A DNA stretch of 32,212 nucleotides from Kangiellaceae bacterium (lineage in GTDB: Bacteria > Pseudomonadota > Gammaproteobacteria > Enterobacterales > Kangiellaceae). Each line of letters opens with the position of its first letter. Within the stretch, counting starts at the first letter, position 1. This document shows positions 24,268 to 30,789 of the stretch, one piece after another. The stretch lies in contig JAUUYO010000002.1 of assembly GCA_030590405.1 (NCBI GenBank), positions 1 to 32,212 of the forward strand, given 5' to 3'. Under the pieces are notes generated by a model, which ran no database searches, had not been told where the DNA came from, and saw nothing but the letters and a program-made list of their open reading frames with translations. A program made the translations under genes and the position numbers.

Positions 24268-25106
24268 TATTCAAGCCCTTGCTCGAAATTATCGGTCCAA
24301 ACTAATAATACCGAATCGAGTTGCTCAAGTCTTGCAGCAGGTTTGGCAAAAATAATGGCGTAGGCCTTTCCCGGATCATGCTCGACCTTAGTTACAGTTG
24401 CCACCGGATACCCGATCGGAAATTTTTGTCCTAGACCAGAACTAATTAAGATATCACCCACTTTAATGTCTGTTGTATCGGTTACATTTTTTAACAATAA
24501 CTGGTTAATTCGGCCACTTCCTGCTGCAATTGAGCGAATGTTGTTTCTCGTCACTCTTACTGGAATAGCATGGCTGGCATCTGAAATCATCAACACTCTG
24601 GCGGTTGATGCGTAGACCGAAATTACCTGACCAACTACCCCATTTGCATCAATCACTGTTTGTCCCAAATAAACATCGCTGAGCGAACCCTTATTAATCA
24701 CAAATTCCAAAGCATAGGGATCGTTGTCAATCTGTATTATTTGGGCCAGTAATCGGCGCTCTAATGCTTCGTTTTCAGTTCCTAATAAATTTCTCAGACG
24801 GGCATTTTCAGCTTGTAGCGCAATATACTTTTGTAGCTGCGCTTTGAGGATATTGGATTCATCAACCAGTTTTTGATTTTCCTGATGTAGTTGAGAACGA
24901 GTGACTAATGATTCCCCACTCCAGGAAAAAAATTCCTGGGGTATATCGGCCAAATAAATAATCGGCGTTACCAAAGTGCCTAAAGTGGCACGTAAGCCTT
25001 GAAGGTGCTTTTGATAATGGTCGACAAACATCAAAATACCCGACATCACCACTACGATGAACAAGCGAGTCGAATGAGATGCACCTTGAGAAAATAGGGT
25101 CTTAAT
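24267..25106 (-). CDS. mreC: MreC, rod-shape-determining protein, with a probable AUU start codon
   Basis: Protein of 279 residues from the ATT at 25106, which I read as an AUU start. That start gives an N terminus MKTLFSQGASHSTRLF, matching the family pattern MK-x-x-FS-x-G-x-S-x-x-x-RL. A good AAGGA lies eight bases before it, and there is no ATG or GTG in the frame between the upstream TAG and this point. The next possible start, TTG at 25064, has no Shine-Dalgarno and would cut off the cytoplasmic tail. One membrane segment (about 15-33) is followed by a coiled coil (about 60-110, with ALQAENARLRNLL) and the beta-rich periplasmic domain (GVVGQVISV, RVTRNNIRSIAAGSG, ILISSGLGQKFPIGYPVA). MreC scaffolds the elongasome. 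mreB is not adjacent. Confidence 0.93.
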   Translation of the reverse strand: MKTLFSQGASHSTRLFIVVVMSGILMFVDHYQKHLQGLRATLGTLVTPIIYLADIPQEFFSWSGESLVTRSQLHQENQKLVDESNILKAQLQKYIALQAENARLRNLLGTENEALERRLLAQIIQIDNDPYALEFVINKGSLSDVYLGQTVIDANGVVGQVISVYASTARVLMISDASHAIPVRVTRNNIRSIAAGSGRINQLLLKNVTDTTDIKVGDILISSGLGQKFPIGYPVATVTKVEHDPGKAYAIIFAKPAARLEQLDSVLLVWTDNFEQGLE

Positions 25107-25119
25107 TGGAATATTCCTT
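25104..25119 (-). promoter_or_regulatory. Shine-Dalgarno and AUU start of mreC
   Basis: AAGGA (25119-25115) is followed by an eight-base spacer and ATT (25106-25104). This spacing decides the start in favour of ATT over the downstream TTG. AUU starts are known for infC and pcnB in Escherichia coli, where IF3 discriminates against them. Confidence 0.65.
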
Positions 25120-25168
25120 AAGTTAAGCGATATTATCCTTAACTATTTGAAATTACGGCTTTTTTGCT

Positions 25169-25197
25169 ATTTTAGCCTATTATGGGCGGCGACTCAA
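25169..25197 (-). promoter_or_regulatory. Candidate sigma-70 promoter of the mreC operon
   Basis: On the minus strand TTGAGT (25197-25192) and TAAAAT (25174-25169) are separated by 17 bases. Predicted transcription would start near 25162, giving a leader of about 55 bases before the AUU start. Confidence 0.5.
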
Positions 25198-25277
25198 AAT
25201 TAACTTCTCATGAAGCGATTTTTTATCTTAATTCAATACCACTTCAAGCTTGACTGTACTACTCAGTTAATTGCTAA

Positions 25278-25310
25278 ACTGAATAGATAAATCCAATAAA
25301 TCTATTCAGT
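25278..25310 (-). terminator. Hairpin at the end of the pqi operon, candidate terminator
   Basis: A perfect 11-bp inverted repeat, ACTGAATAGAT (25278-25288) with ATCTATTCAGT (25300-25310), encloses the pqiC stop codon. It is AT-rich and followed by only three T on the minus strand, so termination may be weak. Confidence 0.5.
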
Positions 25311-25901
25311 ATTTGTTGAAAGATCTTCAGCAATCTGTTGTGAAAGTTTCTGTAAAACCAGTTCGAGCTTAGACACAGCATGTTCATAGCCATTTTTGTT
25401 GAGCGACTCTTCAAAGATAAAACCTTTCTTGAGTAGTAAGTTTTTATTACTATCAAACAGCCAAAATCGTCCCGAAGCTACGACTTGTTTTTGGTGGTTG
25501 ACAATATGAAACTGCTCCAATTCAATGGTTAATCGAAACTGCGGCCTGGCTTTCCATTGAACACCTTGATTTTCAAAACGGTAGTCAGGCAAAGCAACTT
25601 CAAGCTGCTTTCTAATAACTCGCGATGATGCTCTTTGCAAATCTTCCGCCCATCGATGAATATTTGAAATCTGTATTTGATGATTGGTTTTTTGGATCAC
25701 CAACCCCGGCTGTCTTAAAAAATCGGCCAACTGGATAGGCTCAATCAAAATGAGAGGTCGAGCAGCTTCTACTTGAACCGTTTTATCAACGACTGATGTA
25801 TTTTCTGCTCCCCCCAACTTATAGTATTTAATAGTGACAGATTCACTCGCACAACTCGTCAACAAAACCAGCGTTAACAGACTAGTGATTATTCTATTCA
25901 T
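25302..25901 (-). CDS. pqiC: PqiC-like outer-membrane lipoprotein
   Basis: Protein of 199 residues from the ATG at 25901, chosen because it gives a clean lipoprotein signal (MNRIITSLLTLVLLTSC, lipobox LTSC) and has AAGGTG seven bases upstream. The mature part has the PqiC/YmbA pattern: YYKLGG after the lipidated cysteine, ILIEPIQLADFLRQPGLVIQ, then WAEDLQRASSRVIRKQLEVALP and RLTIELEQFHI. PqiC is the lipoprotein that caps the PqiB tunnel at the outer membrane. The gene overlaps pqiB by eight bases, as expected for a coupled operon. A longer in-frame reading from 25946 lies wholly within pqiB and is rejected. Confidence 0.9.
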   Translation of the reverse strand: MNRIITSLLTLVLLTSCASESVTIKYYKLGGAENTSVVDKTVQVEAARPLILIEPIQLADFLRQPGLVIQKTNHQIQISNIHRWAEDLQRASSRVIRKQLEVALPDYRFENQGVQWKARPQFRLTIELEQFHIVNHQKQVVASGRFWLFDSNKNLLLKKGFIFEESLNKNGYEHAVSKLELVLQKLSQQIAEDLSTNTE

Positions 25902-27573
25902 TATTTTCACCTTCAGGTTCGACTTCATCAGTTCGCTTACCGCCAAATATCAAGCTATTGGGTTGATGATTTAATTGGGATAAAAACGGGGCTAATTCTT
26001 TTAACATGTTTTCCATCGTGGAAAGCATATTCTGGATATCTTGATGAGTTTTGGAACCTTCAGAAAAATCCTTGGCTAACTGGTCAATGCTTAGCAGAGT
26101 TTGATTAATATTGGTAATCATATGCTCACTTTCTGGGCGATCCAGTATGTTTTCGACTTGCAAAAAAACCTTACTGAAATTTTTCATCGCAATTTTCATC
26201 TCTCCCATCGCGCCGCCTGCGTTGTCTATCAATTTACCAAGCGATAAATTATCAATCGTACCCAGAATATTATCTAGCTTCTCTAACAGATTATCCAGTT
26301 CACTAGCAGCCGTTGGGATCACTTGATAACCGCTGTAAAGTTGCTCAGAGACCAACGTATTCGACACATATTCAATTTCAATATATTTATTGCCGGTCAA
26401 CAAACTCCCAGAACTGATAAAACCATGCAATCCGTCGGCAACCATATCCATCACCGCCGACTTCACTTTAATCACTTGCTCGGGAGTATCTTTAAGCCCC
26501 AGGCGCGCAGGTTCAATCTGGATCAATACCGGGATCAATGTTTTCTTATCTAACAGATTTCCCATATCAGGATAATCAATATCGGTACGAACCACCGAAC
26601 CTATTCGCACACCTTTATATTCCACCGGAGCCCCTGGAGTTAAACCTCGAATGGATTGTGAAAATAGTAAAATAAATTGTTGAGCATTCCTGTATTGTTT
26701 TAATAGAACGTCATTTTTTGTCGCATGAATGGTAAAAAAAGCACGCTCAGTAATGACTTCACCTTTGGGAAGGTTTTCTGGTACATCAAAAGTCACTCCT
26801 CCTCCCATCAGTGTCTCCAATGATCCGACATGCACCTGCACGCCATCGCCAGAAAGATCAAACTCTACCCCACTAATGTTCCAAAAACGGGTATTGCTTG
26901 TCACCAATTTGTCGTAAGGACTTTCAATAAAAGTATCATAATAAATGAGCCGCTTATCAACATTAAAATGGACATATTCGATCCTGCCGACTTGAATGCC
27001 ACGGAATATAATTGGATCGCCAATATTGAGTGCTGACTGACTCGCGCTATCTAAGGTAATATAAAGACCTGGTGTGCCGAGTGCTGTGACTGGTGGATTT
27101 TCTAGCCCCACAAAATCTCGTTTGGTTTCTTCAAGTACTCCTGGCGATAACTCGATATATGCGCCGGACAAAAGGGTCGATAAACCTGAAATACCACCGC
27201 TACCAATGCGAGGTTTAACGACCCAAAATTCACTATCAGTTTTGAGTAATTTTTCGGTATTTTTTTCTAATCGGGCGGTAATTTTTATTCCATCAAAGGC
27301 GTCGTTAAGTTGCAAATCAACCACCTTACCGATGGTAATCTCTCTCAGTTTGATTTTGGTTTTGTTGATATCGATCCCTTCAGCGGTTTCAAAATAAATC
27401 GTGATCAATGGACCCAGATTAGCCTGGGTCTGAATGATCATCCACGAGCCAATTAACACCGCAACAATCGGAATAAACCAGACTTTCGAAATTCTGTGTG
27501 CTCGCTTGACTTCTGCCATTGAGACTTCGGCTTCATTCGGCTCTGATTGAGAAGAGTCAGATTGATTAGACAT
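25894..27573 (-). CDS. pqiB: PqiB, MCE-family lipid-transport tunnel protein
   Basis: Protein of 559 residues from the ATG at 27573, similar to Escherichia coli PqiB (about 546). A membrane anchor (about 31-51, VWFIPIVAVLIGSWMII) is followed by three MCE domains, each with the typical G-x-x-V-x-x-x-G-x-x-x-G-x-V pattern: KLREITIGKVVDL near 68, PIIFRGIQVGRIEYV near 188, and PVEYKGVRIGSVV near 328. A long helical region (about 420-530) forms the tunnel needle. PqiB spans the periplasm and carries lipids between membranes. It overlaps the upstream pqiA-like gene by eight bases (ATGTCTAA). A longer reading to 27627 lies within that gene. Confidence 0.94.
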   Translation of the reverse strand: MSNQSDSSQSEPNEAEVSMAEVKRAHRISKVWFIPIVAVLIGSWMIIQTQANLGPLITIYFETAEGIDINKTKIKLREITIGKVVDLQLNDAFDGIKITARLEKNTEKLLKTDSEFWVVKPRIGSGGISGLSTLLSGAYIELSPGVLEETKRDFVGLENPPVTALGTPGLYITLDSASQSALNIGDPIIFRGIQVGRIEYVHFNVDKRLIYYDTFIESPYDKLVTSNTRFWNISGVEFDLSGDGVQVHVGSLETLMGGGVTFDVPENLPKGEVITERAFFTIHATKNDVLLKQYRNAQQFILLFSQSIRGLTPGAPVEYKGVRIGSVVRTDIDYPDMGNLLDKKTLIPVLIQIEPARLGLKDTPEQVIKVKSAVMDMVADGLHGFISSGSLLTGNKYIEIEYVSNTLVSEQLYSGYQVIPTAASELDNLLEKLDNILGTIDNLSLGKLIDNAGGAMGEMKIAMKNFSKVFLQVENILDRPESEHMITNINQTLLSIDQLAKDFSEGSKTHQDIQNMLSTMENMLKELAPFLSQLNHQPNSLIFGGKRTDEVEPEGENNE

Positions 27574-28243
27574 TTGTATTTTTACCTTTATTCTTGTCCG
27601 GATTATCCCAAATGAGTCGGGATTCAAAACTAAACGCCGCTAACATGGTCGTGACGACCATCGCAGCAAAAGCGATAAGGGCAACGCCCGGCATAACCTT
27701 CATAAGATTGCCCCTTTCAATTAGCGCGACTAAAATTGTCACGGCGAAAACATCGACCATCGACCATCGACCAATAAACTCGGTGATGCGAAACATGACC
27801 TGGTTATTTTTTCTTGAAATGATGCGATTGCTTTGTACCGAATAAACCAACCAGCTAAGCGCCAAAATTTTAGCTACTGGTACCATCACGCTGGCCACAA
27901 AAATAATTAAAGCAATCGGATAAAACTGCTGCTCCCACAAGGTGATCACGCCGCCAACAATGGTGCTGGCGATTTCATCACCTATCGATGTGGTGTACAT
28001 AATTGGGTAGATATTAGCAGGTACATACAGCACAATTGATGTGACCAATAGTGCCACTGTGTTTTGCAAGCTATTTTTTTTTCTTACATGCAACACTGTT
28101 CCACAATAGGGACACTCGCTTTGTTGATGATCACTAGACTGATAACACATCGCGCAAGTCACTATTTTATTGCTACTGGCGACGTTGTCCTGAGAGAGAG
28201 GTTCAATTAATTGAGCATCAGATTTAACACCTTTAGCGCTCAT
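27566..28243 (-). CDS. pqiA: PqiA-type membrane protein, second half
   Basis: Protein of 225 residues from the ATG at 28243. A zinc-ribbon-like pair of CxxC motifs (CAMC and CPYC, about residues 30-50) precedes four hydrophobic segments. Family marks are YVPANIYPIMYT, GGVITLWEQQFYPIALIIFVASVMVPVAKI and GRWSMVDVFAVTILVALI. This corresponds to the C-terminal PqiA domain of the Escherichia coli protein. The start overlaps the upstream partner by 11 bases, and GAGGG lies nine bases before it. The product should sit in the inner membrane and work with PqiB. Confidence 0.9.
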   Translation of the reverse strand: MSAKGVKSDAQLIEPLSQDNVASSNKIVTCAMCYQSSDHQQSECPYCGTVLHVRKKNSLQNTVALLVTSIVLYVPANIYPIMYTTSIGDEIASTIVGGVITLWEQQFYPIALIIFVASVMVPVAKILALSWLVYSVQSNRIISRKNNQVMFRITEFIGRWSMVDVFAVTILVALIERGNLMKVMPGVALIAFAAMVVTTMLAAFSFESRLIWDNPDKNKGKNTNV

Positions 28244-28865
28244 AACTATAGGCCCTCTTATCGTGATGCCTGAACCATTGCCAGACCTGATATTTATCCA
28301 GAAAAACTCGGGTGGCTGCCATACTGATAATATACAAAACAAATGAATAAAATGACCAGCCAAATTGAACATCACCTAATGAAGCAATTTTGATCATGCT
28401 GACTAAAATACCCAGTAAAAAGATTTCTGCCATATTCCAGGGTTGCAGTAAAAAAACTAATTTTAGTATGTGTCGGGTAAAAGGTAGCGGTTTATCTAAT
28501 TTGGCAGAAATGAGCGTATAGTTAATCCCGGTTAAAGTCATTACCGGCACCAGCACCGTAGTGGCCAACATAAACAATACGACGCTCAAGTAAGTCCCAC
28601 TACCCATACTTTGCAAGCCTTGCACCAGAGATATGACCTTTTCATTGCCTTGAGTTGTAAAAATTAAAAATGGAAAGACAAAACTGAGCAACAAAAAAAC
28701 TAACGAGCTTGAGGAAAAGGCCAACAAACGGCTTCTTGCTTTTTTGAAATAACGAGTAAATACAAATCCACAACGGGGACAGATCGCTTTTTGCCCATCG
28801 CTAAGCGCCGGAATGATGACAACTTGATCACACTCATGGCAAGCTAATTTTGTTGGACTAGACAA
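28233..28865 (-). CDS. pqiA: PqiA-type membrane protein, first half
   Basis: Protein of 210 residues starting at TTG 28865. The N-terminal zinc ribbon (CHEC and CPRC, about residues 9-35) is followed by four hydrophobic segments and marks such as LLSFVFPFLIFTTQG, TTVLVPVMTLTGINYTL and LLQPWNMAEIFLLGILVSMIKIASLGD. It matches the N-terminal PqiA domain. In Escherichia coli both domains are one protein of about 417 residues; here they are two overlapping genes, a form also seen in Pseudomonas and relatives. No ATG is available at the start; GGAG lies about 11 bases before the TTG, longer than ideal, so the exact start is uncertain. Confidence 0.88.
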   Translation of the reverse strand: MSSPTKLACHECDQVVIIPALSDGQKAICPRCGFVFTRYFKKARSRLLAFSSSSLVFLLLSFVFPFLIFTTQGNEKVISLVQGLQSMGSGTYLSVVLFMLATTVLVPVMTLTGINYTLISAKLDKPLPFTRHILKLVFLLQPWNMAEIFLLGILVSMIKIASLGDVQFGWSFYSFVLYIISMAATRVFLDKYQVWQWFRHHDKRAYSYER

Positions 28866-29186
28866 GAGATCTATTACTCCTTTTGTTACGCTTAGTTTTG
28901 TTGTACTGAATTGCTTTTCTGGTGGACAAATAACGATGCCCCAATGGTCGACTATTATATCCGTAAACTATTCATTTCATCAAATAAAGGTATTAAAAAT
29001 ATTCTTATTTTACAAACAGATAAACTATATTTAAGAAATAAAACAACGACTTCCTCTTTGAGTGGCTCGCTTTTGAATGGACTAAAATGCTCGCTTCACT
29101 TATTCTGGCACATATACCCTTCCACATGCATTTTGAGGTGGAACGGGAATAACTATTCCACAACCATAACAATTAGGAAGTATTCC
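28866..29186. other. 321-bp divergent regulatory region
   Basis: An open frame runs through most of it from 28911 on the plus strand but looks non-coding: it has no family features, no ribosome site, and the real start is at 29187. The region should hold the pqi promoter (minus) and that of the secreted protein (plus). The inverted-repeat group at 29120-29161 lies at the plus-strand end. Confidence 0.55.
29120..29161 (+). repeat. Alternating TTCCAC / GTGGAA / TTCCAC repeats, 18-bp period, in the leader of the secreted-protein gene
   Basis: TTCCAC at 29120-29125, GTGGAA at 29138-29143 and TTCCAC at 29156-29161 are exactly 18 bp apart. The middle copy can pair with either neighbour. The first pairing can be extended by CCC with GGG across one bulged base. 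The third copy overlaps a second palindrome, GGAATA-AC-TATTCC. The group ends 26 bases before the ATG at 29187. Confidence 0.65.
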
Positions 29187-29843
29187 ATGAAATCATTATT
29201 ATCCCTGATTATCCTTTATTTTGTCAGTCCTATCAGTATAGCTGACGATTTGTACAGGATCACCCTTGTTCGGGCCACACCGGGTAGCCTGACCCAGGTA
29301 ATAGATCAAGCTTCCAACTACAAAGCCCAACAAAAAGGCGATGTATCTATTATGCGCCATAGTCAGGGCGACCATTGGGATTTGATGATGTTAGAACCGG
29401 CAGGTAAAAATCCCTTGAAAACTCAGAATTTTAGCGACATCGCTGATTTCCAGCATAGCTTCCTGGCCAAATCGAACACCAGCTGGAAACAGCTCAAAGC
29501 TCGCGCGCAGGCCAGCGGGCTGTTTCATATCGAAATGTTTCATGCCCTGCATGGCAAGGCCGACGAACTGCTCAAACAACGAGCGATGGAAAATCAATAT
29601 CTAACCAGCACTCAAAGGCAAGCCAACGTGATATTTGAAACCACCTTTGGCAGTGATGTGGATAGTTTTACTATTGGTTATTACCCTGACCTGGTCGCTT
29701 TTGCTGCTATGCCGGATTTAAAGAGTGAAGTGTTTGCCAAAGCAGCGACCGATGCCGGTTTTAAATCGCGCGATGATATTGGTTTATATTTGCGAAAGTT
29801 GATCGTCGCTCATCATGATACATTGGCGACGCGGGTTGAATAA
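29187..29843 (+). CDS. Secreted hypothetical protein, possibly of dimeric alpha-beta barrel type
   Basis: Protein of 218 residues from the ATG at 29187, which follows TAGGAAG by six bases. A signal peptide (MKSLLSLIILYFVSPISIAD) predicts export to the periplasm. The mature part has two halves of similar plan: YRITLVRATPGSL near residue 22, and GLFHIEMFHALHGK then TIGYYPDLVAFAAM further on. This suggests two ferredoxin-like modules, as in NIPSNAP or EthD-type proteins, but I cannot name a family. The C-terminal DDIGLYLRKLIVAHHDTLA is distinctive and rich in histidine. It converges on the GNAT gene with a six-base gap. Base composition in the coding part is GC-richer than its AT-rich leader. 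Confidence 0.75.
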   Translation: MKSLLSLIILYFVSPISIADDLYRITLVRATPGSLTQVIDQASNYKAQQKGDVSIMRHSQGDHWDLMMLEPAGKNPLKTQNFSDIADFQHSFLAKSNTSWKQLKARAQASGLFHIEMFHALHGKADELLKQRAMENQYLTSTQRQANVIFETTFGSDVDSFTIGYYPDLVAFAAMPDLKSEVFAKAATDAGFKSRDDIGLYLRKLIVAHHDTLATRVE

Positions 29844-29849
29844 AAAAGG

Positions 29850-30686
29850 CTAAAGAAAATACTTCATCCAGATATTTGGTTCGGTATAAGTTGCCATAAA
29901 ACGATCGTAATAAATTTTTAACGGGACTAATCCAAAGGGAATCTGTAATTGCTCCACGCCTTCAAGGGAACAATTTAATCGTTGTTCCCACCAACGGATT
30001 GAAGCGGTAATAATCATCGACTCATGGCAGATATTTAAAAGCTGTGCGCCTTGTTGACTATGCAAGGTTATCCATGGATCGTTTAATAGTTTCTGATTAG
30101 AAGTATTTTTAGCGTTACTGTTATCTTGATGCTCGGTGATATATTCTTGCATTGACATCTCAGGATAATTAACTTTATTGGTTGGCCTTACCGGCACCAA
30201 TACAGAGTGAAAACCAAGAGACACTGCTTGTTGCTTAGCTGAATTAACCAACGCTTTGGCTAGCCCTTTAGCGCGATATTGAGGCGCGACTGTCGCGGAG
30301 GTTAAACAAAGTGTATTGACTTTTTCGTCTTCAAAAGCTGCCTGTAGCGACCACTGCCAGCCGCGTTGTTCAAATACTGTTTGTTCTTTCTTAGAAAATA
30401 GGCATCGACAACTAATAAAGGCAACCAGTTGTTTGCTATTTTGATCTCTTATTCCCCAAGTATAAAACCGCTGCTCATGGTAGCGTTGATATTGAAAGGG
30501 CTGATAAGGTACGGTCATTTCAATATCAGGCTTTTCGGTTAAATAAAACGGCCATACTTTACTAGTCAATATCTGGATTGCATCTTCATCACGATCCAGA
30601 TTGACATCCCATTCAAAACCTTCTGGAAGTGCAATATCGAGAGAAATTATTTTACCTTTCATATTTTTTATTGATTTTTCTTTCAT
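29850..30686 (-). CDS. GNAT-family N-acetyltransferase
   Basis: Protein of 278 residues. The acetyl-CoA binding motif A is seen at about 131-150, LTSATVAPQYRAKGLAKALV, with the R/Q-x-x-G-x-G/A pattern in the form YRAKGLA. Before it lie strands such as QLVAFISCRC, and after it HSVLVPVRPTNK. The N-terminal 90 residues and the C-terminal 100 are not of a standard GNAT; the C-terminal part has SIRWWEQRL and FGLVPLKIYYDRF, perhaps a substrate domain. No signal peptide. The substrate is unknown. Neither the ATG at 30686 nor the one at 30662 has a good Shine-Dalgarno. Confidence 0.72.
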   Translation of the reverse strand: MKEKSIKNMKGKIISLDIALPEGFEWDVNLDRDEDAIQILTSKVWPFYLTEKPDIEMTVPYQPFQYQRYHEQRFYTWGIRDQNSKQLVAFISCRCLFSKKEQTVFEQRGWQWSLQAAFEDEKVNTLCLTSATVAPQYRAKGLAKALVNSAKQQAVSLGFHSVLVPVRPTNKVNYPEMSMQEYITEHQDNSNAKNTSNQKLLNDPWITLHSQQGAQLLNICHESMIITASIRWWEQRLNCSLEGVEQLQIPFGLVPLKIYYDRFMATYTEPNIWMKYFL

Positions 30687-30789
30687 TTATTTTGTTGGTT
30701 AGATTTTGTACCTCAAAGATAAACAGACCCTAGCAAGAACAAATTAAAGTAACTTGATTTCATGAATAAGTTAGTTAGTTATTCAGAGT

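Noticed and set aside
25065..25105. TTG 25064 as the true mreC start
   Set aside because: There is no Shine-Dalgarno before it, and the 14 residues upstream match the conserved MreC N terminus.
28911..29186. Upstream in-frame extension of the secreted protein from 28911
   Set aside because: It has no ribosome site or family features, is much more AT-rich, and would bury the signal peptide that starts at 29187 after a good Shine-Dalgarno.
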